Origin: NORP259 sp041398705
GTDB lineage: Bacteria; Planctomycetota; UBA1135; GCA-002686595
Assembly: GCA_041398705.1 (NCBI GenBank)
Contig: JAWKUI010000002.1
Location: forward strand, 62,001 to 126,000
Reading direction: 5' to 3'
Length of the DNA stretch: 64,000 bases
Shown here: piece by piece, positions 25,691 through 34,280 of the stretch
How the letters are laid out: each line of letters opens with the position of its first letter
Numbering within the stretch: position 1 is the first letter of the stretch
The notes under the pieces: model-generated
Told to the model about the DNA's origin: nothing
Seen by the model: only the letters and a program-made list of their open reading frames with translations
The model's database searches: none
Position numbers and translations under genes: made by a program

Positions 25691-26274
25691 CGGCTCGGTC
25701 CCAGCTCCTTGCGCAACCAGGCCTTGGCCATGGTCCAATCCGCGTAGGCCGTGCGCTCGGAGACCTGCAGGGTCTCGGCCACCTCGGGCACGCTGAGCCC
25801 GCCGAAGACACGCAGCTCCGCCACGCGGCCCAGGCGAGCGTTGTTCTCGCTGAGCCGCTCAAGGGCATCGTTCAACTCGAGCAGGTCCACCGGCTCGGAA
25901 CCGGAGTCCGCGGCCAGGCCGGCCGCGAGGGTCACCCGGCGCTGGTCGCGTTTGAGGGCAGCCCGCGCCCGCGCATGGTCGGCCAACACCTGGCGCATGG
26001 CGCGGCTGGCCAGCGCGAAGAAGTGGTGCCGATCCTCGATGCGGCCCATGCCCGCGTTGAGCTTGAACCAAGCCTCATGCAGTAGGGCGGTCGCCTGCAG
26101 GGTGTGCCCCGGATTCTGCCGCGCGAACATCGACTGAGCCAATTGCCGCAGTTCGCTGTAGACCCGCGGCAACAGGGCATCCAGGGCGGAACCGTCCTGC
26201 TCGCGGGCACGCCGCAACAGGGCGGTGATCGACTCCGCCCCCTCCGGGGTCGCACCCTCCGGGGGATCAACCAT
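25687..26274 (-). CDS. ECF-type RNA polymerase sigma factor (TIGR02999-like)
   Basis: 195 residues. Region 2 spans about 18-90 (LPRVYSELRQLAQSMF, QATALLHEAWFKL, FFALASRAMRQVLADHARARAALKR, shown as its two halves FFALASRAMRQVL and ADHARARAALKR). Region 4 spans about 130-190 (LSVPEVAETLQVSERTAY). The QATALLHEAW and HARAR features are characteristic of the ECF group paired with protein kinases in Planctomycetes. It is the first gene of a two-gene operon with the kinase, which may regulate it by phosphorylation. Confidence 0.9.
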   Translation of the reverse strand: MVDPPEGATPEGAESITALLRRAREQDGSALDALLPRVYSELRQLAQSMFARQNPGHTLQATALLHEAWFKLNAGMGRIEDRHHFFALASRAMRQVLADHARARAALKRDQRRVTLAAGLAADSGSEPVDLLELNDALERLSENNARLGRVAELRVFGGLSVPEVAETLQVSERTAYADWTMAKAWLRKELGPSR

Positions 26275-26485
26275 GGCGTGTGTGTTGCGGTCGCGGTTGG
26301 CGATCGCCCCATCCGGCCAGCGCAGGAGAAGCGTGCATCATCGTGTCGGGAAGCCGGCGGTGGACTTGCCGCAAGCCAGCCCGCCGGACTGGATTATACG
26401 TGCCAACGGCATTCGCGCCCCCCATTCCGCTGCCAGGTGCGTCTGGGTCCCAGACTGGCTCAGATTCCACCGGAAGGGCCTGGCC

Positions 26486-27133
26486 CTACCCAGCTGACCC
26501 CTGCGCGGCCCCCGCGCTGCGCACCAGACGGAAGGTCAGGTTCCAGCGGGCTGCGACGGTGGCACGAGTGCGGGGCAGGGCGTGCAGCAGCATCGCCTGG
26601 CTGCGGCCACTCATCACGAGCAGGTCGCCGTGTTCCAGTTCGATCCCGCCGGTCCAGCCCTCGCCGGAGGCATGCGCTTTGGGCTTCCACCGGAACCGGC
26701 GCGGGGCGCCGAAAGACAACGACGCGATGACCGGCTCGGGCCCCAGCTCGGGTTCATCGTCCGCGTGCCAGCCCACGCTGTCCGCGCCATCGCGGTAGAG
26801 ATTGACGAGCACCGAGTTGAACCGCGCCTGGACGTGGGACTCGAGCCGCGTGCGCAATTCGCTGAGCACCGGGGTCCAGGGCTTGGGCTCGAGTCTCAGC
26901 CCGCTGTACGCATACCCTGTGCCCGGGTCCCCATGCCACGCTTGCAGGCGCGGGATAGGCACCTCGCGGCCGAACAGGCGGATCGCGCCGCCTTCGACCG
27001 GCACTTCGCGTTCCAGGTCCGCCTGCAATCGCGCGCATTCGGCCGGCGCCAGCCATCCGGACCAGAGCTCCATGCGGCAGTCCTCCCGGTCGAGCACGCG
27101 CTGCCCGACCGGATCCGGCGGGAACAGGTTCAC
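26486..27133 (-). CDS. alkB: AlkB-like 2OG-Fe(II) DNA/RNA dealkylase
   Basis: 215 residues from GTG 27133. Iron ligands H123 and D125 (GWHADDEPELG) and H184 (LLHALPRT) are present, and the 2-oxoglutarate-binding arginines appear in RWNLTFR (R196, R202). The fold core SVLVNLYRDGADSVGWH matches AlkB/ALKBH2-3-type dioxygenases that oxidatively remove methyl lesions. GTG is chosen because it yields the expected VNLFPPDP N-terminus and overlaps the mscS stop (GTGA), so it is translated by coupling. Confidence 0.9.
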   Translation of the reverse strand: MNLFPPDPVGQRVLDREDCRMELWSGWLAPAECARLQADLEREVPVEGGAIRLFGREVPIPRLQAWHGDPGTGYAYSGLRLEPKPWTPVLSELRTRLESHVQARFNSVLVNLYRDGADSVGWHADDEPELGPEPVIASLSFGAPRRFRWKPKAHASGEGWTGGIELEHGDLLVMSGRSQAMLLHALPRTRATVAARWNLTFRLVRSAGAAQGSAG

Positions 27134-28218
27134 TCCTGCTCCCCCTTCTGGATGTGGCGTTCGAGGAAACGGATGTGAGCCAAGAGTCGCTCGCGCCGGG
27201 CCTCGAGCGCGGCCTTGTCCCCCTTCGCGCCGATCAGCTCGGCCTCCAACTCGGCCAGTTCGCTGCGGCGCACGTTGAGCGCCTGGGCCTTGTCCGCCTT
27301 GTCGAAGATGCGGTCGATCGGCGGAGCGGCCATGGACTCGTCCCCACCGGATTTGCCCTCGGGCACCGCCTGCGGCGCGTTCTGCGCCAAGCTGCGCATG
27401 TTGATGTACTGGGGCGAAAGGATCTCGATGTCCGCCTCGTGCAGGCAATCGAGCATGTGCACGCGAAGGTTCGAGCGCACGGTCAGTAGCGAGCGCACGT
27501 TCTGGCACATACCGGCGGCGCGGTAGACCACCGAATAGTCGCCCAGTTCGAGCACCTGCACAAACGGCTCGTCGAGCCCAGCGCGGCCCGCGGCCTCTTT
27601 CAGCGCGGCTTCGATCTTCGACCAGGGGATCTCGTACCCGAGGGAAACCGTGGCCGAGACGACGGTGCCGCTGCGCCGCACGACCTTGACGGGACCGGTG
27701 ACCAACATCAGGTTCGGCAAGGTGGTCAAATCGCGGTCGGCGGTCTGGATCTCGGTGTGCAACAGGGTGCGTTCGCTGACGCGGCCGAAGTGTTCCCCCA
27801 CCTGGATGAAATCGCCGAGGCGGAAGTTCGCGGTGCGCTGCAAGACCAGGCCGCCGATGGCGTTGCCCAGGATCGAAGCCGAGGCGAGGCCGACCGCGGC
27901 GGGCAGGGCGATGCCCAAGACCTGCACGATCTGGCCCTTGGCGTCCGCGTCGATGGGGAGCAGCAGCAGGCCGAAGAGCAGGGCCACGATGACCGCCAGG
28001 ATCACGGCCCATTGGCGCGGCAGCCGCGTACCGGACTCGCGGCCCAGGCTGTGGCGCACGAACCACAGGGCCAGGATCCAGAGCAGGATCGCCAGCGAGA
28101 GCATGGCCACCAGGCCCGGGGAGTGGTCCAGGTGGTCCAGCAGGCTCTGGACCATGCGTTTCCAATAGGGAACCGGGGCGATTCCAGGCTCCCCGGTGAT
28201 CTCCAGCAGCGCGACCAT
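27130..28218 (-). CDS. MscS family mechanosensitive ion channel
   Basis: 362 residues. Three or so transmembrane helices (LVAMLSLAILLWILALWFV, WAVILAVIVALLFGLLLL, IALPAAVGLASASILGNAIG) precede the beta domain (FRLGDFIQVGEHFGRV, TLPNLMLVTGPV). The Gly/Ala-rich third helix and LGDFIQV are diagnostic. The cytoplasmic C-terminus extends beyond the usual MscS core by a charged coiled coil of about 70 residues. It would release osmolytes on hypo-osmotic shock. First gene of an operon with alkB. Confidence 0.88.
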   Translation of the reverse strand: MVALLEITGEPGIAPVPYWKRMVQSLLDHLDHSPGLVAMLSLAILLWILALWFVRHSLGRESGTRLPRQWAVILAVIVALLFGLLLLPIDADAKGQIVQVLGIALPAAVGLASASILGNAIGGLVLQRTANFRLGDFIQVGEHFGRVSERTLLHTEIQTADRDLTTLPNLMLVTGPVKVVRRSGTVVSATVSLGYEIPWSKIEAALKEAAGRAGLDEPFVQVLELGDYSVVYRAAGMCQNVRSLLTVRSNLRVHMLDCLHEADIEILSPQYINMRSLAQNAPQAVPEGKSGGDESMAAPPIDRIFDKADKAQALNVRRSELAELEAELIGAKGDKAALEARRERLLAHIRFLERHIQKGEQE

Positions 28219-28413
28219 GGGCCTATTGGAGCCCGGCGGCGGGCCCAGGGACAAGCCTAGGCCCGGTAGGAAAGTCCTTCCCCCTGCTCTCAGCATGAAA
28301 CCCGCGCCCGCCCAGAATGATGCCGAACCCCTTGGAAACCGCAATTGCCGTTGGGTGCCACGGGTCCCGCACCCGAATAGACCAGCACCCCCATTCACGC
28401 CTGAAGCTCCCCC

Positions 28414-28830
28414 ATGGCTCAAATCCTTTTCATCGACCCCGATCTCGCGGCCTTGCACGGGCACATCGGGCAGGCCAAGAGCCTGGGTCACGAGCCCATC
28501 GGCGCGACCGCGGGTATGCGCGGCATCGAGGAACTCTCGCGCAACCCCCAGGTGGCGCTGATCGTGTCCGAACTCGATCTGCCCGACGGCACCTTCGAAC
28601 AACTCTTCGCTTCGGTGCGCTCGAGCCCCTACTACGCCGAAGTGCCCTTCCTGGTGCTGTCGTCGTCGGTGGAGAGCACGCGCCTGATCCGATTGATCGC
28701 CCGCGGCGTGGAGTACGCCGCCAAAAAACCGGTCAGCGAGGACGAGATGCGTTTCCTGATCGGCCGCGCGCTCAAGACCCACAACGACCGGGCGCAGCGC
28801 GAAATGCACCACGCGCGTTTGGCGGGCTGA
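28414..28830 (+). CDS. stand-alone CheY-like receiver domain protein
   Basis: 138 residues, a single response-regulator receiver domain. The acidic pocket D8/D10 (FIDPD), the switch Ser (LVLSSS) and Lys (YAAKKPVS) are present. The phosphoacceptor position, four residues before Pro57 in SELDLPDG, is Glu53 rather than Asp. This suggests a constitutively active-like or phosphorylation-independent receiver, unless D55 serves. No output domain. It diverges from mscS and faces pilT. Confidence 0.85.
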   Translation: MAQILFIDPDLAALHGHIGQAKSLGHEPIGATAGMRGIEELSRNPQVALIVSELDLPDGTFEQLFASVRSSPYYAEVPFLVLSSSVESTRLIRLIARGVEYAAKKPVSEDEMRFLIGRALKTHNDRAQREMHHARLAG

Positions 28831-28859
28831 GACGCGCCGCCGGATCGAACAAAAAACAA

Positions 28860-28885
28860 GCGGGCCCGGCATGTGCCGGGCCCGC
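28860..28885 (-). terminator. intrinsic terminator of the pilT gene
   Basis: Perfect 12-bp inverted repeat GCGGGCCCGGCA/TGCCGGGCCCGC with a 2-nt spacer. On the minus strand it is followed by TTGTTTTTTG, a good Rho-independent terminator downstream of pilT; it also separates the convergent receiver gene. Confidence 0.85.
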
Positions 28886-28913
28886 GTTCGTTGCACGCCG
28901 TTGAGCGCAGCGC

Positions 28914-30218
28914 TCAGCTCTTGCGGCGGTTCTTGAAGCGCTCGAACGGATCGGCCATGCCCGGGGGGGTCACGCCGTGGTTCGCTTCGCCTTCGCTAGG
29001 CAGGGGCGCCTGGGGTTCGGGCTGGTGCGGGCGGGCCAGGGACAGATCCTGGTGCGCGTGGGGCGCCTGCGGCTGGGGCTGGTGGGCCGGGGCAGCGGGG
29101 GCGTGGCCGGGCGCGGGGCCGGAGCCGGCGCTTTCCTTGCCGAGGTTCAGGACGTGGCCCATCGCGGCGAGCTTCGAGTTGAAGCCCTCCTTGTCGACCG
29201 CCTTGATGTAGGCCTCTTCCGGTTCCACCTGGCCATCGCGCACGAGTTTCTCGAGACTGTCGTTGAGCGTGCACATGCCCAGCTTCGAGCCCATCTGCAT
29301 GGTGGACGGGATCTGGTGGGTCTTGCCCTCGCGGATCTGGCTCGAGATGGCCGAGTTCACGATCATGATCTCGAGCGCGGCCACGCGGCCCTTGGGCTTC
29401 TTCTTGCACAGGGTCTGCGCCACCACGCCCTTCAGCGAGCTCGACAGCATCGTGCGGATCTGCTCCTGACGCTCGGAGGGGAATTGGTCGATGATACGGT
29501 CGACCGTCGACGGCGCCGTGGTCGTGTGCAGGGTACCGAACACGAGGTGACCGGTTTCGGCGGTTTCGATGGCGATCTCGATGGTTTCGAGGTCACGCAT
29601 CTCGCCCACCAGCACGATGTCCGGGTCCTCCCGCAGGGCGGCGCGCAGGGCGCGCTTGAAGCTCTTGGTATGCCCGCCCACTTCGCGTTGGTTGATCAGA
29701 CACTTCTGATCCGGGTGCACGAATTCGACCGGGTCCTCGATCGTGATGATGTGGTCGGCGCGGTTCTTGTTGATGTGGTCGACCATGGCGGCCAGGGTGG
29801 TCGACTTACCGGAACCGGTGGGACCGGTGACGAGCACCAGGCCTTTGGACAGGTAGCAGAGGTCCTTGACCGACTTCGGCAGGTTGAGCTGCTCGAGGGT
29901 CAGGATCTCCTCCGGGATCACCCGGAAGACGGCGCCGGGGCCGCGCAGGTCTTGGAACAGGTTGACACGGAAACGCGCGAGGCCCTTGAGCTCGTAGGCG
30001 AAGTCGGTGTCGTGATCGCGTTCGAACTCCTGCTTGTTGGTGGGCGGGCAGATCTCCATCAGGATCTGCTTCATCTGCGTCGGCGAGATCACCGGGCAGC
30101 CTTCCACCGGAACCATGTCGCCGTGCAGGCGGAACATGGGTTGCAGAGTCGAGGTCATGTGGAGGTCGGACGCGCCAACATCCACCATGCGCTTGAAGAG
30201 GGAGTCGATCCAGGCCAT
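28914..30218 (-). CDS. pilT: PilT-type twitching motility ATPase
   Basis: 434 residues. N-terminal PAS-like domain (about 1-100) then the secretion-ATPase core: Walker A GPTGSGKST, Asp box TIEDPVEFVH, Walker B IVLVGEMRD, His box TGHLVFGTLHT. The AIRNLIRE-like motif is replaced by IPSTMQMG. PilT powers type IV pilus retraction. The last about 75 residues are a Pro/Ala/His-rich tail not seen in classic PilT, ending DPFERFKNRRKS. Start ATG 30218 begins the conserved MAWIDSLFKRM. No other pilus gene is in the window. Confidence 0.92.
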   Translation of the reverse strand: MAWIDSLFKRMVDVGASDLHMTSTLQPMFRLHGDMVPVEGCPVISPTQMKQILMEICPPTNKQEFERDHDTDFAYELKGLARFRVNLFQDLRGPGAVFRVIPEEILTLEQLNLPKSVKDLCYLSKGLVLVTGPTGSGKSTTLAAMVDHINKNRADHIITIEDPVEFVHPDQKCLINQREVGGHTKSFKRALRAALREDPDIVLVGEMRDLETIEIAIETAETGHLVFGTLHTTTAPSTVDRIIDQFPSERQEQIRTMLSSSLKGVVAQTLCKKKPKGRVAALEIMIVNSAISSQIREGKTHQIPSTMQMGSKLGMCTLNDSLEKLVRDGQVEPEEAYIKAVDKEGFNSKLAAMGHVLNLGKESAGSGPAPGHAPAAPAHQPQPQAPHAHQDLSLARPHQPEPQAPLPSEGEANHGVTPPGMADPFERFKNRRKS

Positions 30219-30304
30219 GGAATTGAGGAATCCTTTCGGTTCGATCAGGGGACGCGACCTTCTTCGGCGGACCCCGGAGAAACCTGTAGGACCCTCTGCG
30301 CCGT

Positions 30305-31771
30305 TCAGCCGGGCTCGGGAAGGCGCTGGCCCCAGCGGGCCGTGGTGAGCAGGGCCAGGGCGCTCAGGGGGAACGCCACGAGCACGGGGTCGAGCTTCGC
30401 CACCGCGTCGAACCCTCCGAACGTGAGGAGATCGCAAAGGGAGCCGGCCCAGCCCCACTCGCCGCGGAAGGTGCCGAGCATCTGCCAGACCAGCGCCACG
30501 CCGGCCCCGAGCACCAGGGCCAGGGTGGCCCCGAGGCGGGTCGCCTGGGGCAGGAACAGCGCGGCGAGCAGCACCGGGGTGATCGCACAGCCGTAGATCG
30601 AATAGGCGAACAGGGCGACTTCGAAGAAGCGGTCGGAGGTGAACGCGAGCCCGTAGGCTACGGCGCCGAGTGCCAGGACCGCCAGGCGCGAGGCGCGCAG
30701 CAGGTTGCGTTCGGAGGCCCCGGGGCGCAGGAACCGCTGGTAGATGTCGCGCACGAGCGAGGTGGCGGGCGCGAGCAGATAGCTGTCGGCGGTGGAGACG
30801 ACGACGGCGACGGCGGTGGCGACCAGCAACGCGCCGACGAAGGGCGGCAGGGCGTGGAACGCCACGTGCAGCAGAATGTGGCCGGGTTTCGCGGGGGCTT
30901 CGAGCGCACCGCTGCGCACCAAGCCCGCACCGAGGGCGGCGAGGGCGATGATGAGGGCTTCCATCGCGAGCACACCGACGAACATGCCCATCGCCGCCCG
31001 CCGCGCCCCACCCGCGCTGCGCGCCGAGAAGAAACGCTGGTACATGTTCGCGTCGCCGAGGATTAGCAGGAACGGCGGCAGGAGGGCGCCGAGCAGGGTG
31101 AGCGGCGTCCAGTAGCCGAACCAGTCGGCCTGCGCGGCGGGTAGATGGGCTTCGAACCCCTGCCAGCCCCCCACCTTGCCGTACAGCAGCGGCAGGGCAA
31201 CAAGCACTCCGATCAGCATCAACACGCCGTTCGCGACATCGGTGTACGCCACGGACAACATGCCCGCGAGCACCGTGTAGAGCACCACGAACAGCGCCAC
31301 GAGCCGGATGGCCCAGACCTCGGGCAGATCGGGCGCGAGATAGTGCACGATGCCCGCGCCGGCGCGGAACTGATACGACACGATGATGCAGTACGCACCG
31401 AGCAACGCCCCGGTGGCGAGCACACGCACGAGCGGACCGAAGCGCGCTTCGAGGATGTCCTGGATCGTCACCGCCTCCATGCGGCGGATGCGCCCGGCCA
31501 AGAAGATCAGCGCGAGGATGCCGAGTCCGCCCGCCACCGGAATCCAGAACGCCGGCAGCCCGATCTCATACGTCTTCTCCGCGTTGCCGAAGATCGAACC
31601 CGTTCCGATCCACGTGGCGACCAAGGTGCCGACGAGCACCCACGCCCCCAGCCCGCGCCCCGCCAACGAGAAGTCCTCCGCGCCCTTCACCCGCCGCGCT
31701 TTCCATGCTCCCAGGGCGACCAGCGCCAGCAAGTAAAGGACGCAGATGGCCACGTGCAGGGGGTATTGCAT
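30305..31771 (-). CDS. sodium:solute symporter (SSS family)
   Basis: 488 residues with about 13 membrane helices. Family motifs are the N-terminal EDFSLAGRGLGAWVLVGTL, the sodium-site helix LVATWIGTGSIFGNAE, VLYTVLAGMLSVAYTDV and VVSTADSYLLAPATSLVRDIY (core STADSYLLAPATS). The substrate (sugar, amino acid or other) cannot be deduced. It is transcribed away from a 133-bp palindrome 29 bp upstream of its start. Confidence 0.9.
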   Translation of the reverse strand: MQYPLHVAICVLYLLALVALGAWKARRVKGAEDFSLAGRGLGAWVLVGTLVATWIGTGSIFGNAEKTYEIGLPAFWIPVAGGLGILALIFLAGRIRRMEAVTIQDILEARFGPLVRVLATGALLGAYCIIVSYQFRAGAGIVHYLAPDLPEVWAIRLVALFVVLYTVLAGMLSVAYTDVANGVLMLIGVLVALPLLYGKVGGWQGFEAHLPAAQADWFGYWTPLTLLGALLPPFLLILGDANMYQRFFSARSAGGARRAAMGMFVGVLAMEALIIALAALGAGLVRSGALEAPAKPGHILLHVAFHALPPFVGALLVATAVAVVVSTADSYLLAPATSLVRDIYQRFLRPGASERNLLRASRLAVLALGAVAYGLAFTSDRFFEVALFAYSIYGCAITPVLLAALFLPQATRLGATLALVLGAGVALVWQMLGTFRGEWGWAGSLCDLLTFGGFDAVAKLDPVLVAFPLSALALLTTARWGQRLPEPG

Positions 31772-31799
31772 GGGGGCATCTTAGCGTTCGGTCGGGGGT

Positions 31800-31932
31800 G
31801 CCCTCTGAATAATGTTACGTACGGAAGCGGGTTTAAGTAGTCACACAATTCGCGCGCGAGCGTGCTGCGCACGCTCGCGCGCGAATGTGTGACTATAAAA
31901 CCCGCTTCCGTACGTAACATTATTCAGAGGGC
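31800..31932. repeat. 133-bp near-perfect palindrome in divergent promoter region
   Basis: Outer arms of 35 nt are exact (31800-31834, starting GCCCTCTGAATAATG, versus 31898-31932). After a small asymmetric bulge (aag/ta), inner arms 31838-31865 and 31869-31895 match with a single extra base, closing a TGC loop. The inner arm contains an alternating CGCGCGCG tract. It lies between the symporter (minus) and a secreted protein (plus). Confidence 0.95.
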
Positions 31933-32033
31933 CCATGGCCCTGTGCCCATATTCCCCAAATCCGCGAAACCCTCCCTCCCCACAAAACATCCAATCCCGG
32001 ATACCCTGAACCCTCCCCCTATTGCCCATTCCC

Positions 32034-33059
32034 ATGCACTCACACCTCCCCCCCTTCGCCCTCGCCGCCGCCCTGCTGCTCACCGGCGCCTCCGCCCAGA
32101 CCCTGACCTGGTCGATCACCACCGAGGCCACGACCGACACCTTGAACTTGACCTGGGATGCCCACCAGCGCCCCGCGGCCCTGGCGGCGTACCTTGCCGA
32201 TCCCGACTTGCTCGCCACCCTCTCGTACTCCGCGCAGCTCGTGTACGACCTGGAGGTGTTCAACAGCCAAACCACCGCCCAGCCCTTGCAGGTGTCTTGC
32301 GAGGCCCCGACGGAAATCTTCATCGCTGGTGGGCTGACCACCGTGCCGGACTACGCCTGGCAATTCGGCAACCCGGCTGTGCAAACGCTGCCGGTGGCAT
32401 CCATGGTGGTTGCGCCACAACAGACCGGACACCTCACGGGTGTGTTGGATCTTCCCGGCGCCTTCCAGGACATGCCGGTACACCCGTCCAACGCGGGCCT
32501 CGTGATCGCCGATGGTTTCCACTCGGGCACGTTTGCGGCGTGGCCGTCGCGCATCGACCAGTGGTACACCTATTGGTCGGGCCCCATCAGCAACGCGAGC
32601 GTGATCCAGCGCCATTCGACGGCGACGACGACCTATGAGTTGCCCTGGATCGGCGCCCAGTCCGATTGCACCCCGGCCCAAGCCAATTCGACCGGTCAGC
32701 TCGGCACGCTGCAGGCTTTCGGCGTTCCGCAAGGCGACGGCTACGTGGTGCTCGATGCGTCCAACCTGCCGGCCGGGGTCTGGGGGTACTTCCTCTTCTC
32801 CACCGAGCTCGACACCGTCACCGCGGCGCCGCTTGGCATGGGTCGCTTGTGCCTCGGCGGCAACATCCATCGTTGGCACGACACCCTGGCGCAGAGCACC
32901 GCGGGCGGCACCCTGCAGCACGGTTTCACGCCGGACGAGATTCCCTATGTGGCCGTGCCAGCGGGAACCAGCCTGCACTTCCAGCTCTGGCACCGCGACA
33001 CCGTCGCTGGAGTACCGACGGCCAACGCGACGGGCTCGGTGCAGGTCACGTTCCAGTAG
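32034..33059 (+). CDS. secreted protein with planctomycete C-terminal module
   Basis: 341 residues with signal peptide (HLPPFALAAALLLTGASAQ). The N-terminal half is a beta-rich domain (LVYDLEVFNSQTTAQPLQVS). The C-terminal part from about 200 has QANSTGQLGTLQAFG, VVLDASNLPAGVWGYFLFST, MGRLCLGGNIHRW, FQLWHRDTVAG and a final VQVTFQ. This combination recurs at the C-termini of many planctomycete exported proteins. Function unknown. ATG 32022 is an alternative start. Confidence 0.8.
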   Translation: MHSHLPPFALAAALLLTGASAQTLTWSITTEATTDTLNLTWDAHQRPAALAAYLADPDLLATLSYSAQLVYDLEVFNSQTTAQPLQVSCEAPTEIFIAGGLTTVPDYAWQFGNPAVQTLPVASMVVAPQQTGHLTGVLDLPGAFQDMPVHPSNAGLVIADGFHSGTFAAWPSRIDQWYTYWSGPISNASVIQRHSTATTTYELPWIGAQSDCTPAQANSTGQLGTLQAFGVPQGDGYVVLDASNLPAGVWGYFLFSTELDTVTAAPLGMGRLCLGGNIHRWHDTLAQSTAGGTLQHGFTPDEIPYVAVPAGTSLHFQLWHRDTVAGVPTANATGSVQVTFQ

Positions 33060-33086
33060 GGCGCGCCGGATTCGTATCGGCGCGAC

Positions 33087-34280
33087 TCAACCTTCCGAGT
33101 ACAGGATCTCCTTGGCCGGCGGGTGCGACAGGAAGCCCGTCATCGCTTCTGTCGCCCCGTAGGCCCCGCAGGCACCGAATGCCAGCAGGTCACCAGAAGC
33201 GAGGTCCGGGAGATCCACTTCGCCCAGCCGGTCCAGCGAGGTGCAGAGCGGCCCCGCGAGGGTGTACCGCCGGGCTGGCCCGCTCTTGTGCACCGCATGC
33301 GTCGGGAAGGGCTGGCCGATGAGCGCCGGCCGGAGGAGGTGGTTCACGCCGCCTTCGAGGATGGCGAAGTCGGTGCCGCGGCTGGCTTTCGTGCGGATCA
33401 CGCGCGCGAGGTACGTCCCGCACGGCCCACTCAAGAACCGGCCCGGCTCCAGAATCGCCCGGCCGGTGAACCAGGGGTTCGCCTCGAGCAAAGCGGCAAG
33501 CCCTGCCCCCAAGCGCTCCACGTCCAGCGGCGCCTCCCCCGCGGAGTAGGGAATCCCGAGTCCCCCGCCGAGGTCGATGTGTTCGAGGGGCTCGCCCAAT
33601 GCCTCTTGCATGCGCCGCGCGAGGTCGAACACCACCGCGTAGGTCGCCAGCAGCCGTTCCGCACGGCGCTCGTTGCTGGCGGCAAACACGTGCAAGCCGC
33701 GGATGCGCACGTGCTTCAGACCCCGCGCCCGTTCGAGGGTCTCGGGCAAGAACTCCTCGTCGATGCCGAAGACGCTCGGGCCCGCCCCCCCGATGATGCG
33801 GCTGCCCTCTTCGATGCCGGACGAAGGATGCACGCGCAGATTGACGCGCAATTCGCCCGTCACCATGGCATCCAGTCGGGCGAGGTCCTCGAACCCCTCG
33901 CACTGGACACGCGCGCCCATTTCGTAGGCACGCCGCAGTTCGATGGCCCGCTTGCCGGGCCCGGTCATGTAGACGCGCCCGCCAGCGAGTCCCAGGGCCG
34001 CCACCCGTTCGAGTTCGCCGATGGACGCGCAGTCAAAACTCGCGCCGAGTCCAGCGAACAGTTCCAGGAGCGGCGGGAACGGGTTCGACTTGACCGCAAA
34101 CGCGATGGTCGCGCGCTCCGGCAGGGCCGCGCGCAGGCGCTGGTATCCCGCCCGCGCGGTGGCGGCGTCGTACACGAACAGCGGCGTGCCGTGCACTTCG
34201 GCTAGGCGCTGATAGGTGGCGTCGGCCAACGGATACAAACGCACGACCCCCTCTTCCGACGACGGCACAACTCCGCTCAC
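33087..34280 (-). CDS. lysA: diaminopimelate decarboxylase
   Basis: 397 residues, fold-type III PLP enzyme that decarboxylates meso-diaminopimelate to lysine. The Schiff-base lysine lies in FAVKSNPF; the phosphate-binding glycines are in IDLGGGLGIPY, and ILEPGRFLSGPCG and the C-terminal GACGAYGATEAMTG are typical. It is the last gene of the lysine operon; its ATG overlaps the dapD stop by 4 nt. Related carboxynorspermidine or ornithine decarboxylases are less likely given the operon. Confidence 0.92.
   Translation of the reverse strand: MSGVVPSSEEGVVRLYPLADATYQRLAEVHGTPLFVYDAATARAGYQRLRAALPERATIAFAVKSNPFPPLLELFAGLGASFDCASIGELERVAALGLAGGRVYMTGPGKRAIELRRAYEMGARVQCEGFEDLARLDAMVTGELRVNLRVHPSSGIEEGSRIIGGAGPSVFGIDEEFLPETLERARGLKHVRIRGLHVFAASNERRAERLLATYAVVFDLARRMQEALGEPLEHIDLGGGLGIPYSAGEAPLDVERLGAGLAALLEANPWFTGRAILEPGRFLSGPCGTYLARVIRTKASRGTDFAILEGGVNHLLRPALIGQPFPTHAVHKSGPARRYTLAGPLCTSLDRLGEVDLPDLASGDLLAFGACGAYGATEAMTGFLSHPPAKEILYSEG

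Noticed and set aside
31687..31920. Minus-strand ORF running through the palindrome
   Set aside because: Its N-terminal half simply translates the inverted repeat and the rest overlaps the symporter gene in another frame.
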